Positions 43,560-52,698 of a stretch of 64,000 bases of DNA are shown here, in pieces (positions within the stretch are counted from its first letter, which is position 1; every line of letters begins with the position of its first letter). Under the pieces are notes generated by a model. It was not told where the DNA came from, did no database searches, and saw only the letters and a list, made by a program, of their open reading frames with translations. A program made the translations under genes and the position numbers. Source of the stretch: Nostoc sp. MS1 (lineage in GTDB: Bacteria; Cyanobacteriota; Cyanobacteriia; Cyanobacteriales; Nostocaceae); contig NZ_AP023441.1 of the NCBI RefSeq assembly GCF_019976755.1, positions 496,001 through 560,000 of the forward strand, in the 5' to 3' direction.

Positions 43560-44459
43560 GTGGCAGATACTCAAGTAATTGGCATTGACTTGGGGGGAAC
43601 GGCAATTAAACTAGGGCGATTTACCCAAGATGGTACTTGTTTACAATCTTTAACTGTAGCGACTCCCCAACCCGCCATACCTGAAGCAGTTTTCATGGCG
43701 ATGGTGGATGCGATCGCTCAAATTGACCCCGATAATCAAGCTATAGCTATTGGTGTCGGTACACCCGGCCCGGCTGATGCAGCAGGACGCATTGCCCAAA
43801 TTGCCATTAACTTGCCACAATGGGTAAATGTGCCTTTGGCTGATTGGTTAGAAGTGAAAATTGGCAAGCCTACGGTAATTGAAAATGATGCCAACTGTGC
43901 GGGAATAGCCGAAGCATGGTTAGGAGCCGGTCGCCAGTACAAAAATTTTATAATGCTAACCTTGGGAACTGGTGTAGGCGGGGCAATTTTTTTGGATGGT
44001 AAATTATTTGTCGGACATTGCGGCGCGGCGGGAGAACTGGGATTAATTACACTCCAACCTGATGGCCCTATGTGTAAGAGTGGTAATCAAGGTTCCTTAG
44101 AACAATACACTTCAATTAAAGCTATTCGTCACCGTACTGGTAAAGAACCTGCCGAATTAGGTTTATTGGCTAAAGAGGGTGATGTAGAGGCTTTAGCATT
44201 TTGGCGAGAATATGGTAGGGATTTAGGTACAGGTTTAGCCAGCCTAATCTATATTTTAACACCAGAAGCGATCGTCCTTGGTGGTGGTGTCAGTGCTAGC
44301 TTTGAATTTTTCTTTCCCACCCTCAAAGCAGAATTGGAAAAGCGAGTTATGTATACATCTCGCGCAGGGTTACAAATCCTTCAAGCAGAATTAGGCAACT
44401 CAGCAGGTATGGTGGGTGCAGCGAAGTTGGCGTGGGATAAATTAATTCGTAATTCGTAA
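43560..44459 (+). CDS. ROK-family sugar kinase (glucokinase-like)
   Basis: 299 aa, GTG start. The N-terminal phosphate site VIGIDLGGTAIKLGRF and the catalytic-Asp region VIENDANCAGIAEAWLG are the ROK hallmarks. A second ATP-binding motif TLGTGVGGAIFLDGKL and the GHCGAAGELG segment follow. The usual zinc-binding CxCGxxGCxE motif is reduced to MCKSGNQGSLEQ, so the zinc site is mostly lost. It probably phosphorylates glucose or a related sugar in the cytoplasm. The last residues (IRNS, stop) are encoded by the STRR tract TAATTCG. Confidence 0.9.
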   Translation: MADTQVIGIDLGGTAIKLGRFTQDGTCLQSLTVATPQPAIPEAVFMAMVDAIAQIDPDNQAIAIGVGTPGPADAAGRIAQIAINLPQWVNVPLADWLEVKIGKPTVIENDANCAGIAEAWLGAGRQYKNFIMLTLGTGVGGAIFLDGKLFVGHCGAAGELGLITLQPDGPMCKSGNQGSLEQYTSIKAIRHRTGKEPAELGLLAKEGDVEALAFWREYGRDLGTGLASLIYILTPEAIVLGGGVSASFEFFFPTLKAELEKRVMYTSRAGLQILQAELGNSAGMVGAAKLAWDKLIRNS

Positions 44460-44475
44460 TTCGTAATTCGTAATT
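44443..44475. repeat. Tandem TAATTCG heptamer repeat overlapping a stop codon
   Basis: Four full copies of TAATTCG and a partial fifth. The tract includes the last codons and the stop of the ROK kinase gene. Confidence 0.9.
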
Positions 44476-44490
44476 AAAAGTGACCTTATA

Positions 44491-44536
44491 CTATTGACTG
44501 TGGACTAATGACTATGGACTAATGACTAATGACTAA
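44491..44536. repeat. STRR heptamer tract
   Basis: Seven-base units of CTATTGACTGTGGACTAATG type continue to GACTAATGACTAATG, ending just at the stop of the next minus-strand gene. Confidence 0.8.
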
Positions 44537-44955
44537 GAAAAAGAATATCCTGTAGTCCTCTGTACGTAATCCAAAACTTTTCCATAAGAATCTGGATTAC
44601 TTACGGGGTTGATAATTATAGGAATAGTGCCATCGGGCAACCAAAATGTGATTCTGCCGTTTGCTTCTTGGCAAAAAGAACTAATGCAATTGAGATTGAT
44701 TACGTATTCATTTCTTTCGTAATTAATTTTTACCCAATGGGCATTTTCCACTTCTAAGCCTGTCACTTTTTCTAGATATTCTAGAATTTTGTGATAGTCT
44801 TCTAAGTTAGTTTGGGGATTAATTACAATAGGAATGGCACTGTCTGGCAACCAAAATGTGACTCTGCCGTTCTGTTCATAACAAAAAGCATTTACGCGCT
44901 CAAAATTGATCACATATTCTTTCCTGTCATAGAGAATTTTCACCCAGTAAGCCAC
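44533..44955 (-). CDS. Protein with two tandem 70-residue repeats, unknown function
   Basis: 140 aa. The halves are duplicates: HWVKINYERNEYVINLNCIS and YWVKILYDRKEYVINFERVN; each continues to GR(V/I)TFWLPD(S/G)(A/T)IPI(V/I)INP and ends in a short helix (YHKILEYLEKVTG or YGKVLDYVQRTTG). Each unit reads as a small beta-sheet plus helix. No catalytic residues or signal peptide are visible. A pair of this kind is typical of a binding or regulatory domain. Unknown family to me. Confidence 0.75.
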   Translation of the reverse strand: MAYWVKILYDRKEYVINFERVNAFCYEQNGRVTFWLPDSAIPIVINPQTNLEDYHKILEYLEKVTGLEVENAHWVKINYERNEYVINLNCISSFCQEANGRITFWLPDGTIPIIINPVSNPDSYGKVLDYVQRTTGYSFS

Positions 44956-45185
44956 ACCAGCTCCTCAAGTCCGAAATTCATGAATGATGCTACCCTGTAT
45001 GTGATGAAATATGCTGACGTTCTAAGTTAATGTTGCCCAATGTTACTGCAAAATCCCAAGATTAATCTTGAATTTTATGAAAAGTTATCTGGACAATAAG
45101 TTAAAGGCTGTTGGAGGGTGTTTCTCAATGAAAAATATCCAATCTCGTAAGATGGGCTTTTTGCCCACCCCACAAGATAGATGAT

Positions 45186-46841
45186 TTATTTACTGGAAAT
45201 ACTTGAAGATACTTCCACTGGTGTTGGGAAATTGGTAGTTGGATGATTCCGGGCGATCGCAGCCTGCATAAACCCTTTAAATAAAGGATGGGAAGTGCTG
45301 GGACGCGATTGAAATTCTGGGTGAAACTGGCAAGAGATAAAAAATGGATGATGGGGATATTCCACAATTTCCACTAAGCGTCCATCGGGTGATGTGCCGC
45401 TAATCACATAGCCAGAATCTAACAACAACTGGCGGTAATCATTGTTAAACTCATACCGATGGCGGTGTCTTTCTTGTATAACTTCGGCTTGGTAAAGTTT
45501 GGCGGCGAGGGTATTAGGTAGAATATGGCAATCATACAGACCTAAGCGCATTGTTCCGCCTAAATCTACTACATCTTGCTGCTCTGGCAACAAGTTAATA
45601 ACTGGATGCTTAGTGGTTGGATCAAATTCCGCACTATTAGCGCCTGTTAACCCACCGACGTTTCGCGCCCATTCAATTACGGAACATTGCATTCCTAAGC
45701 ATAAACCTAAGAAGGGAATTTGGCGATCGCGGGCGTATTTAATCGCCGCAATTTTGCCATCAACCCCACGAGTACCAAAACCTCCAGGTACAACTATGCC
45801 ATCCACACCCGCGAGATAATCCTCTACTGGTTGGTTTTCCAAATCTTCAGAGTTTACCCAACGTAAGGTTAATTTTCCTTGCGTAGCGATCGCCGCGTGT
45901 TGTAACGCCTCGACTACGGATAAATACGCATCACTCAATCTGACGTATTTACCAACGATGGCAATTTCTACGTTATGCTTAGGACTATACAAGCCTTGCA
46001 CCATTGCTTCCCATTTGGCTAGATTTGGTTGCCGTTGTTCCATTTGCAACAAATCTAGGGCTTGTTCTGCTAACCCTTCCCTTTCTAGAATTAAAGGTAC
46101 TTCGTAGATACTTCTGGCATCTTGGGAGGTAATGACACACTCTACAGGAACATCGCAAAATTCCGATAATTTTTGCTTTAGTCCTCTAGGAATGGGGCGA
46201 TCGCTCCGACATACTAAAATATCTGGTTGAATACCAATTGATCTAAGTTCCTTCACCGAGTGTTGTGTCGGCTTAGTTTTCATTTCCCCAGCCGAAGCAA
46301 TATAAGGCAAAAGGGTAAGGTGCATATACAGCACATTTTGCCTTCCTACCTCTTTGCGTAGCTGGCGTATAGCCTCCAAAAATGGCAGGGATTCAATATC
46401 GCCTACCGTACCACCAATTTCCGTAATAACTACAGATGGATTTGTTTCTTTAGCGACAGACAAAATCCGCTCTTTAATTTCATTCGTAATATGGGGTATT
46501 ACCTGTACTGTGCCGCCATTGTAGTCACCGCGACGCTCACGCATGATTACAGCTTGGTAAATAGAACCAGTCGTAACGCTGTTGAGTCGTGACATCGAAG
46601 TGTCGGTAAAGCGTTCGTAATGTCCCAAGTCTAAATCGGTTTCTGCACCATCTTGGGTAACAAACACTTCGCCGTGCTGAAAGGGACTCATTGTACCCGG
46701 ATCAATATTAATATAAGGGTCGAGTTTAAGAATCGACACCGAATAATCTCGTGATTTGAGTAAACGGCCCAGACTTGCTGCTACAATGCCTTTGCCAATA
46801 CTGGAAACGACACCTCCAGTTACAAAGATAAACTTAGTCAT
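45186..46841 (-). CDS. pyrG: CTP synthase
   Basis: 551 aa from the ATG at 46841; a reading seven codons longer is possible but the family begins MTKFIFVTGGVVSS. The synthetase domain (1-270) has the P-loop GGVVSSIGKG, LKLDPYINIDPGTMSP and the GGTVGDIES loop. The glutamine amidotransferase domain (about 290-540) has the nucleophile LGLCLGMQC with Cys and the His-x-Glu at QFHPEFQSRP. It makes CTP from UTP, ATP and glutamine, the last step of pyrimidine nucleotide synthesis. Single gene in the cytoplasm. Confidence 0.97.
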   Translation of the reverse strand: MTKFIFVTGGVVSSIGKGIVAASLGRLLKSRDYSVSILKLDPYINIDPGTMSPFQHGEVFVTQDGAETDLDLGHYERFTDTSMSRLNSVTTGSIYQAVIMRERRGDYNGGTVQVIPHITNEIKERILSVAKETNPSVVITEIGGTVGDIESLPFLEAIRQLRKEVGRQNVLYMHLTLLPYIASAGEMKTKPTQHSVKELRSIGIQPDILVCRSDRPIPRGLKQKLSEFCDVPVECVITSQDARSIYEVPLILEREGLAEQALDLLQMEQRQPNLAKWEAMVQGLYSPKHNVEIAIVGKYVRLSDAYLSVVEALQHAAIATQGKLTLRWVNSEDLENQPVEDYLAGVDGIVVPGGFGTRGVDGKIAAIKYARDRQIPFLGLCLGMQCSVIEWARNVGGLTGANSAEFDPTTKHPVINLLPEQQDVVDLGGTMRLGLYDCHILPNTLAAKLYQAEVIQERHRHRYEFNNDYRQLLLDSGYVISGTSPDGRLVEIVEYPHHPFFISCQFHPEFQSRPSTSHPLFKGFMQAAIARNHPTTNFPTPVEVSSSISSK

Positions 46842-46939
46842 AGTAGTTTGAATTTTTATCAACTGCTAACAATACCTTTCAAAAGACATCCCGTCATTGT
46901 GCCACAGTCACATAATTAATACGCTTCTGTGATAATCCT

Positions 46940-48739
46940 GTGAAAAATTTCCTCGTACCAGTAATCTTAAGCTTCCTTGTCACCTCCTCCATTGCTTTGG
47001 CTTCCTCACCTTTCAAAGTTGTTTATCCCCCGACAAACCACCAGACTAGTGCAGAAAAAATCTTTTTTATTGGCACAGCACCACCAAATGGACAAGTTCT
47101 CATCAATGGTAAGCCAATTACTCGTAGTCGCTCAGGTCATTTTGCACCAAGTTTTCCCCTACAGTTAGGAGAGAATATTTTTACCATCACTCACCAAGGT
47201 CAAACGCTTCAGATTAAGGTGACAAGGGTGAGTAATCAACCAGAGATACCCCAAGGTTTAGCTTTTGCTAAAGGTTCTCTAACACCAGTCGCCGACATTG
47301 CCAGACTACCGGGAGAACTAGTTTGTTTTAGCGCGGTTGCATCTCCTAACGCTAGTGTATCTGTGAAACTAGCTAATCAAACTGTGGCACTTTTACCACA
47401 ACCACAACAAGCACAACTACCAAATAATTTGGCAGCCTTGACGGGACAGAATCAACCCACTACCCAGTCTAGCGTGGGAATTTACCAAGGTTGCACAACA
47501 TTGTTAAAGCCTAGCTCTTCCGTAAATGGGCAAGTTGTCTCAGATGCTGGTAGAGAGATAGAGTTGGGGCAACCTCAGTTTCAACTGACACTTAATGGTA
47601 AGACAATAACTCAACCAGGGACTGGTAAAATTACCATTCTCTCACCTGCGCAGTTACCAGTTGCTGAGGTGGTAGCAGACGCAGGAACTGCACGTACTGG
47701 CCCTAGTACCGACTTCTCTCGACTTACGCCACTGCCTAAAGGAACACGAGCCACTGTCACAGGTAAAGAAGGTGAATGGTTCCGTCTAGACTATGGTGCT
47801 TGGATTAATAGTAAGGAAACTCGCGTTCTCCCAGGATCTATTCCGCCACGAACAATTGTTCGCAGTGTCGGATATCGGAGACTTCCCGGTGCAACAGAGA
47901 TGCGTTTCCCACTAGAAACCCCTGTACCTGTGAGCGTAGAACAAGGAGAAAAAACTTTCACCCTGAGACTCTACAACACCACTGCCCAAACTGATATTAT
48001 TCGCCTGGATGATGACCCTTTAATTTCTCGTCTAGATTGGCAGCAGGCAAACCCAACAGAGGTAAGATACACCTTTAACCTCAAAAAAGCTCAACAGTGG
48101 GGATATAAGCTGAGATACGACGGTACGACCCTGGTGTTAGCTTTACGCCATGCGCCTGTTATCAAGCAAAATAGGCAAAAGCCCTTATCTGGTATCAAGA
48201 TTCTACTCGATCCTGGTCATGGTGGTAAAGAATCTGGCGCATCTGGGCCGACTGGATATTTAGAAAAGGACGTAAATCTGGCAGTATCGAAGCTATTACG
48301 TGATGAATTGCTGAAATTGGGTGCAAATGTAGTGATGACGAGGGAGGATGACAGGGATGTCTCTCTACCAGAACGTCAAGCAATTATCAATCGAGAGGAA
48401 CCAGCAATTTCAATTTCCATCCATTACAATTCTCTACCGGATGACGGTGATGCGGAAAATACTAAGGGAGTTGGTGCATTTTGGTACAATACCCAAGCTC
48501 AAAGCCTCGCCGTCTTCATGCACAATTATTTAGTAAATAAACTCGGTAGACCTTCCTACGGTGTATTTTGGGATAACCTCGCACTGACACGCCCAGCCAC
48601 CGCACCTTCGGTATTATTAGAGTTGGGTTTTATGAGTAATCCTAATGAATTTGAATGGGTGACAGATCCCCAAGAGCAGAAAAAGTTAGCTAAGGCTTTA
48701 GCGGGAGGGATAACCGAGTGGTTTAGAAGTGTTAACTAG
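46940..48739 (+). CDS. N-acetylmuramoyl-L-alanine amidase with SH3 domain
   Basis: 599 aa, GTG start, signal peptide KNFLVPVILSFLVTSSIALA. The middle has a bacterial SH3b domain (about 245-300: VADAGTARTGPSTDFSRL, EGEWFRLDYGAWI) for cell-wall binding. The C-terminal Amidase_3 domain (about 410-599) carries the zinc ligands His (DPGHGG near 425), Glu (YLEKDVN) and His (SIHYNS), and the catalytic Glu (LLELGFMSN). It cleaves the lactyl-alanine bond of peptidoglycan in the periplasm. Possibly involved in cell separation or septal channel formation in filaments, which Amidase_3 enzymes are known for in these organisms. Confidence 0.93.
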   Translation: MKNFLVPVILSFLVTSSIALASSPFKVVYPPTNHQTSAEKIFFIGTAPPNGQVLINGKPITRSRSGHFAPSFPLQLGENIFTITHQGQTLQIKVTRVSNQPEIPQGLAFAKGSLTPVADIARLPGELVCFSAVASPNASVSVKLANQTVALLPQPQQAQLPNNLAALTGQNQPTTQSSVGIYQGCTTLLKPSSSVNGQVVSDAGREIELGQPQFQLTLNGKTITQPGTGKITILSPAQLPVAEVVADAGTARTGPSTDFSRLTPLPKGTRATVTGKEGEWFRLDYGAWINSKETRVLPGSIPPRTIVRSVGYRRLPGATEMRFPLETPVPVSVEQGEKTFTLRLYNTTAQTDIIRLDDDPLISRLDWQQANPTEVRYTFNLKKAQQWGYKLRYDGTTLVLALRHAPVIKQNRQKPLSGIKILLDPGHGGKESGASGPTGYLEKDVNLAVSKLLRDELLKLGANVVMTREDDRDVSLPERQAIINREEPAISISIHYNSLPDDGDAENTKGVGAFWYNTQAQSLAVFMHNYLVNKLGRPSYGVFWDNLALTRPATAPSVLLELGFMSNPNEFEWVTDPQEQKKLAKALAGGITEWFRSVN

Positions 48740-48902
48740 TCGTTAGAGTAAAGTAAAAATTAGTCTTATAGAACCGCCATTATAAGGTGCATTATGCTTT
48801 ACTTTAGTGCCTCTTACTGAAGTGACACTACTGCAATAACGCTGTTAAAACTTATATAGGTAATTTGTCTACTTTAGCTCAAGGTCACTTATCTTTTTGC
48901 AC

Positions 48903-49961
48903 ATGGATAAAACTAAAATTCTATTTCTGTCAGCTGATCCTAGCGATGCTGGCCGTTTGCGTTTAGGTCAAGAGTTGCGAGATATACGTGAGAAACTACA
49001 ACTCTCAAAGCAAAGAGATATTTTCCATCTAGAGCCTCGTGAAGCAGTGCGTCCAGGAGATATAAGTCAAGCAATTTTTGATATCGAGCCGCAAATTGTT
49101 CACTTCTCAGGACATGGAACGAGTACAGGAGAACTATGCTTTGAAAATCTCACAGGACAAGTTCAACCTGTTGTTCCTTCTGCACTTAGCAGCTTATTTG
49201 AGCTAGTATCACATCAGGTTAAATGTGTGGTTTTAAATGCTTGTTATTCAGAAATCCAAGCAAAAGCTATTGCCGATTATATTCCCTACGTTATTGGCAT
49301 GAATCAAGCTATTGGAGATACTGCTGCAATAGCATTCTCAGTTGGCTTTTATAGAGCATTGGGATCTGGTCGCACGTTTGAAACAGCTTATAAGTTTGCT
49401 TGTGTAGAAATTCAGTTAGAGGGTATTCCTGAACATTTAACTCCAGTTATCTATACAAAAAAAGTAGAGAACACCAAAACTGATGATGTAATTTCTTTAG
49501 GAACTAAAAATAGCTTTACTTATACATCTATCACAATAAAGCAAGACAGGAGTTTGTTTCTTCAACTACTCAAAGATTTTCCACCTAATGGAAGAGGTGC
49601 AAGATTTTTGAAAGAGCATGACGTAGGAAATAGTATTCGTAGTAAAGATTTAGAAAGTATTGATGATCTTATTGATACTTGGACAGATGTAATGCACGAA
49701 TTTTTAAATCCTGAATTGGAGGCAAAAAGGAGAAATTTTATGAGTATTCTCAGAGACTTCCAGTCAAAGTTAAATGCAAACATTTGGCCAATTGAAGGGC
49801 GTGAATTTTTCTCTATGTATCTTCATGACTTTGAAGTTCGAGAACACCGTCTTGAGACAAGAGATCAACTTAATCAGATGGCTACGAAAGCTTTTGATTT
49901 ATATGAAGATGTGTTGCGCTGTTGCAGAATCATGCTTGGTACTGTTGATTATGAGCAATGA
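48903..49961 (+). CDS. CHAT-domain (caspase-like) protein with unknown C-terminal half
   Basis: 352 aa from the ATG at 48903. Residues 1-180 form a CHAT domain: ILFLSADPSDAGRLRLGQEL, the catalytic His in VHFSGHGT (near 76) and catalytic Cys in VLNACYSE (near 115). These are caspase-like cysteine peptidases; bacterial versions often act in defence or cell-death systems, usually with a sensor or effector domain. Residues about 215-352 are helical with no recognised motif and could be the partner or sensor domain. No neighbour gene is obviously its substrate; an orphan HicB and an IS follow on the 3' side. Confidence 0.9.
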   Translation: MDKTKILFLSADPSDAGRLRLGQELRDIREKLQLSKQRDIFHLEPREAVRPGDISQAIFDIEPQIVHFSGHGTSTGELCFENLTGQVQPVVPSALSSLFELVSHQVKCVVLNACYSEIQAKAIADYIPYVIGMNQAIGDTAAIAFSVGFYRALGSGRTFETAYKFACVEIQLEGIPEHLTPVIYTKKVENTKTDDVISLGTKNSFTYTSITIKQDRSLFLQLLKDFPPNGRGARFLKEHDVGNSIRSKDLESIDDLIDTWTDVMHEFLNPELEAKRRNFMSILRDFQSKLNANIWPIEGREFFSMYLHDFEVREHRLETRDQLNQMATKAFDLYEDVLRCCRIMLGTVDYEQ

Positions 49962-49967
49962 AAATTA

Positions 49968-50153
49968 TTATTTTATAATGTTTTTTTTCTCTAATGCCAA
50001 TAATACCTTAGCTACATTCTCAGCTATTTCTATAGCTTCTTGTACTGTTTTACCTTCGGCAACTAACCCCTGTAAATCGTCACTTGTGGCTACAAAATAT
50101 TCTTGCTCATCTTCAATAAATCTTTCTATTTTGAGTCGAATTAGAGTTTGCAT
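49968..50153 (-). CDS. HicB-like antitoxin, orphan
   Basis: 61 aa. The stretch YFVATSDDLQGLVAEGKTVQEAIEIAENVAKVLL fits the HicB/DUF1902-type fold of HicAB toxin-antitoxin systems. No HicA toxin gene is visible on either side. An IS4-type element lies just 18 bases upstream of its start, so the original promoter or partner has been displaced. It ends 7 bases after the CHAT gene's stop on the opposite strand. Confidence 0.75.
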   Translation of the reverse strand: MQTLIRLKIERFIEDEQEYFVATSDDLQGLVAEGKTVQEAIEIAENVAKVLLALEKKNIIK

Positions 50154-50171
50154 TTACTTAACCTTATAACC

Positions 50172-51131
50172 CAATACGGTTCAGTTAAGGCGCAAAGTTG
50201 TGTAAATTAAGGATTGTAATTAACGCTGAAAGTAAACTGTAGTGCATCTCAAAGATTTTTCCCTGTTGTCTCCAATGATACAAAGCGATGATTTGCTAAA
50301 AGCAATAGAGACAGCCATACCTGCAACTGCCATTGAACAAGCGATTACAACCAGCAAAGCTAACGAAGAAAGAAATCGTTCTTTACCAGCACATTTGGTA
50401 GTGTGTCTTGTAGTAGCAATGAGCCTGTGGTCGAGAGATTCAATGCGAGATGTACTAAAAAACTTATTAGAAGATGGCTCCTACTTATCGTGGATTAATC
50501 CTTCAGGAAAACTACGCTCAAAAGGTTGTCAGCCAATTCTTGTGAGAGTTATTGAATACACAATTGAGCATCCAGAAAACCCTACGGAACAACTTACTTA
50601 TCGCTTAATTACGAATTTATTAGATATTGATAAATTTCCCGCAGAATTATTAGCCAAAGAATATCATCAACGTTGGGAAGTAGAAAATATCATTGATGAA
50701 TTGAAAATACATCTTTTGGGGCGTAAAACTCACGTTCGTTCTCAAAAACCACGAGAAGTCGTGCAAGAAATTTATGGTTGGTTGTTAGGTCATTGGTCAG
50801 TACGAGTGTTAATGTTTCAAGCTGCAACTACTGCTGGGGTTCCACCATTACGCTTGAGTTTTACAAGTACATTACGAGTCATTCGTCGTGCTATTCCTAA
50901 ATTTCAAGATTTACAGACCGAAGACTTACCTTTTTTTTCGATTGGTTAATTGTCGAGATTTTAGATACGTTTTTATCTGAACGTGTTCACCGTGTTAATC
51001 CCAGAGTTGTGAAAAAACCTGTATCAAAGTTTCGCTCTAAAAAGCCGCAACACAGAGGTACTGGACAACGAGTAGAAGCTCCGAAATTTCACATCACTAA
51101 TCAGCTTTCTAGGCTTAACTGAACCGTATTG
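50172..51131. mobile_element. IS4-type element, internally deleted, with 10-bp target duplication
   Basis: 960 bp. Terminal inverted repeats CAATACGGTTCAGTTAAG at 50172-50189 and 51114-51131 are perfect over 18 bases. Perfect 10-bp target duplication CCTTATAACC lies at 50162-50171 and 51132-51141. Inside is a transposase reading frame that is deleted and frameshifted. It inserted 18 bases upstream of the HicB-like gene. Confidence 0.92.
50242..51120 (+). pseudogene. IS4-family transposase, deleted and frameshifted
   Basis: The N-terminal part (ERNRSLPAHLVVCLVVAMSLWSRDSMRDVL) of an IS4-group transposase is joined directly to the late part (LLAKEYHQRWEVENIIDELK, WLLGHWSVRVLMFQAA), so roughly 200 residues between are missing, including the first catalytic Asp region. 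The reading frame breaks at a T-run near 50930, and the C-terminal stretch (FDWLIVEILDTFLSERVHRV) is in another frame up to about 51120. Not functional. Confidence 0.88.
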
Positions 51132-51189
51132 CCTTATAACCGAAAAATAGTTATAAAATAATTCCTTAACTACCCTACTTGTATCTACA

Positions 51190-52011
51190 TTATTCCAGGC
51201 TTAAACCTGTATCTGGATCTATACCCATTGCTCGTAAACGTTCTGCTAGTTGTGCGGCTTTTTGCTCTGCTTGTTGCGCCCTTAGTCTTTGTAATTCGGC
51301 TTCTTCTTTACCCACAAGTAATAAATTACCATCTAAATCCCACCAGCGCAGCCATAGTTGCTCAGGATTATTTAAGTAACTTCCTTGCCAAAGCCCTAAT
51401 TCTACACCTAAAGGCGGGATGGGATAATGTCCCCGTTGATTAGGCTGCATTTTTTGGTAGGAAAAATCTACTAAATGATAAACTTCTAATTTCTGATTAT
51501 TAACTTCATAAATAGCGTAATAGGGAATACGAATTACGCGCTCATATACCCAAAATTTACCAGGCTTTGCACCTTGGCGATCGCCACTTAGAGGTAGAGG
51601 TGTTTTATCTCGTTCTTCTTCACCATTACCACTGGCTAATTATATAGCAATTAATGGGGGAATATATTCTCGCCATAACACATAGGAACGGCGAATTTTT
51701 CCGTCTAATCTTGGTGGTACACCAGGAACATAAAACCAATCTGGTGCTACTGTACCTTTTTCTGGTGGTTCTGTTTCGCGCCAATAAATACCACAATCTT
51801 GACCTATACAGAAATTTCCGTCTGCATGTAAATTTTGTAATGTTTGGATGATAGAGTCTGTAATAATAATGCTTTGGGGATGTTCTTGAAAATTCTTGCC
51901 TCCGGCACGCTGCGCGAACACAAATGTACCATCAGACTCTGGTAGTTGAGTATGATCTGGAAACTGTGGTGGTACATCAATATCAGCCAGCGTTTCACTC
52001 ATACCATTCAA
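51190..52011 (-). pseudogene. Uma2-type nuclease gene with one in-frame stop
   Basis: The frame runs from 52011 to 51190 (273 sense-length codons) with a single TAA at 51640-51642 (after PPLIAI, before LASGNGEEERDKTPL). The pieces show Uma2/DUF820 features: APDWFYVPGVPP, the PPLIAI region, then GKFWVYERVIRIPYYAIYEV and the C-terminal GVELGLWQG, WLRWWD, ending in a short coiled coil QQAEQKAAQLAERLRAMG. Both sides of the stop are clean and in frame, so a single nucleotide change (for example Glu to stop) inactivated it, unless read through. Confidence 0.88.
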
Positions 52012-52103
52012 AGGATTACAGTATTGATTTAGTATAACTTGGAGAGTGTGGGCATTACTTGCCCTGTATTTCGCTTGTCGTCCTATTTCAAATATTCTTT
52101 TAA

Positions 52104-52610
52104 CTAATCTTTATTGTCCCAAGCATGTAAAAATGGCATCATGAACAACCCCCAAGCCACACCTGTAATCAAACCGAAGGGCGTAACTAAATAATTATTA
52201 AAATCCCACAAACCAAAAATTTGCGCTGCTAATTCCACAGGATAAGCCATCATCAAGACAGTGGCTAAAGCCGCACCACTCCAACCATATTGACTCAGCC
52301 AATAAATACCTTTACCGCCAGTTACAGCATAAAGCAGGCGGGTAATTAACAAACCTGTGACAGTACCATAACAGCGCATACATACAGCCATGATGAAGGG
52401 GGATGCTAATTCCAAACCCATAGTAGGTTGCGGACATACATGATTACCCATAAAGTAAATGATGTCCGCAATACCCCCAAGCAACCAGACACCAGACGCA
52501 GCCAAAAAAGGAGCAATAGGAGGCCCAAACACCATTCCCACCAACAGGAAATCAGCAAAAAAACTGACCCAATTAACCTGTAACTCTCGTGTTAAAGCCA
52601 CCCTTTGCAT
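52104..52610 (-). CDS. DUF2085 membrane protein
   Basis: 168 aa, four or so membrane helices. It carries the DUF2085 hallmark Cys motifs: MGNHVCPQPTM near 54-64 and the later AVCMRCYGTVTGLL. The Cys-Pro and Cys-x-x-Cys-Tyr-Gly residues could bind a metal or a redox partner. No function is known. The gene stands alone, ending near a Uma2 pseudogene. Confidence 0.85.
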   Translation of the reverse strand: MQRVALTRELQVNWVSFFADFLLVGMVFGPPIAPFLAASGVWLLGGIADIIYFMGNHVCPQPTMGLELASPFIMAVCMRCYGTVTGLLITRLLYAVTGGKGIYWLSQYGWSGAALATVLMMAYPVELAAQIFGLWDFNNYLVTPFGLITGVAWGLFMMPFLHAWDNKD

Positions 52611-52698
52611 CTTCCTTCCTTTGCTCCTTTGCGCTACGCCAGTTGCTTTAAGTCGGCAGAGCAGCCAAACGCACTGGCTCCTCTGTGTGAGATAATTC

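Noticed and set aside
45125..45367. 80-codon frame on the minus strand at the pyrG end
   Set aside because: Overlaps the coding sequence of pyrG in another frame and has no motif.
48195..48533. Small frames inside the amidase domain
   Set aside because: They lie in alternative frames of a conserved domain and have no supporting signals.
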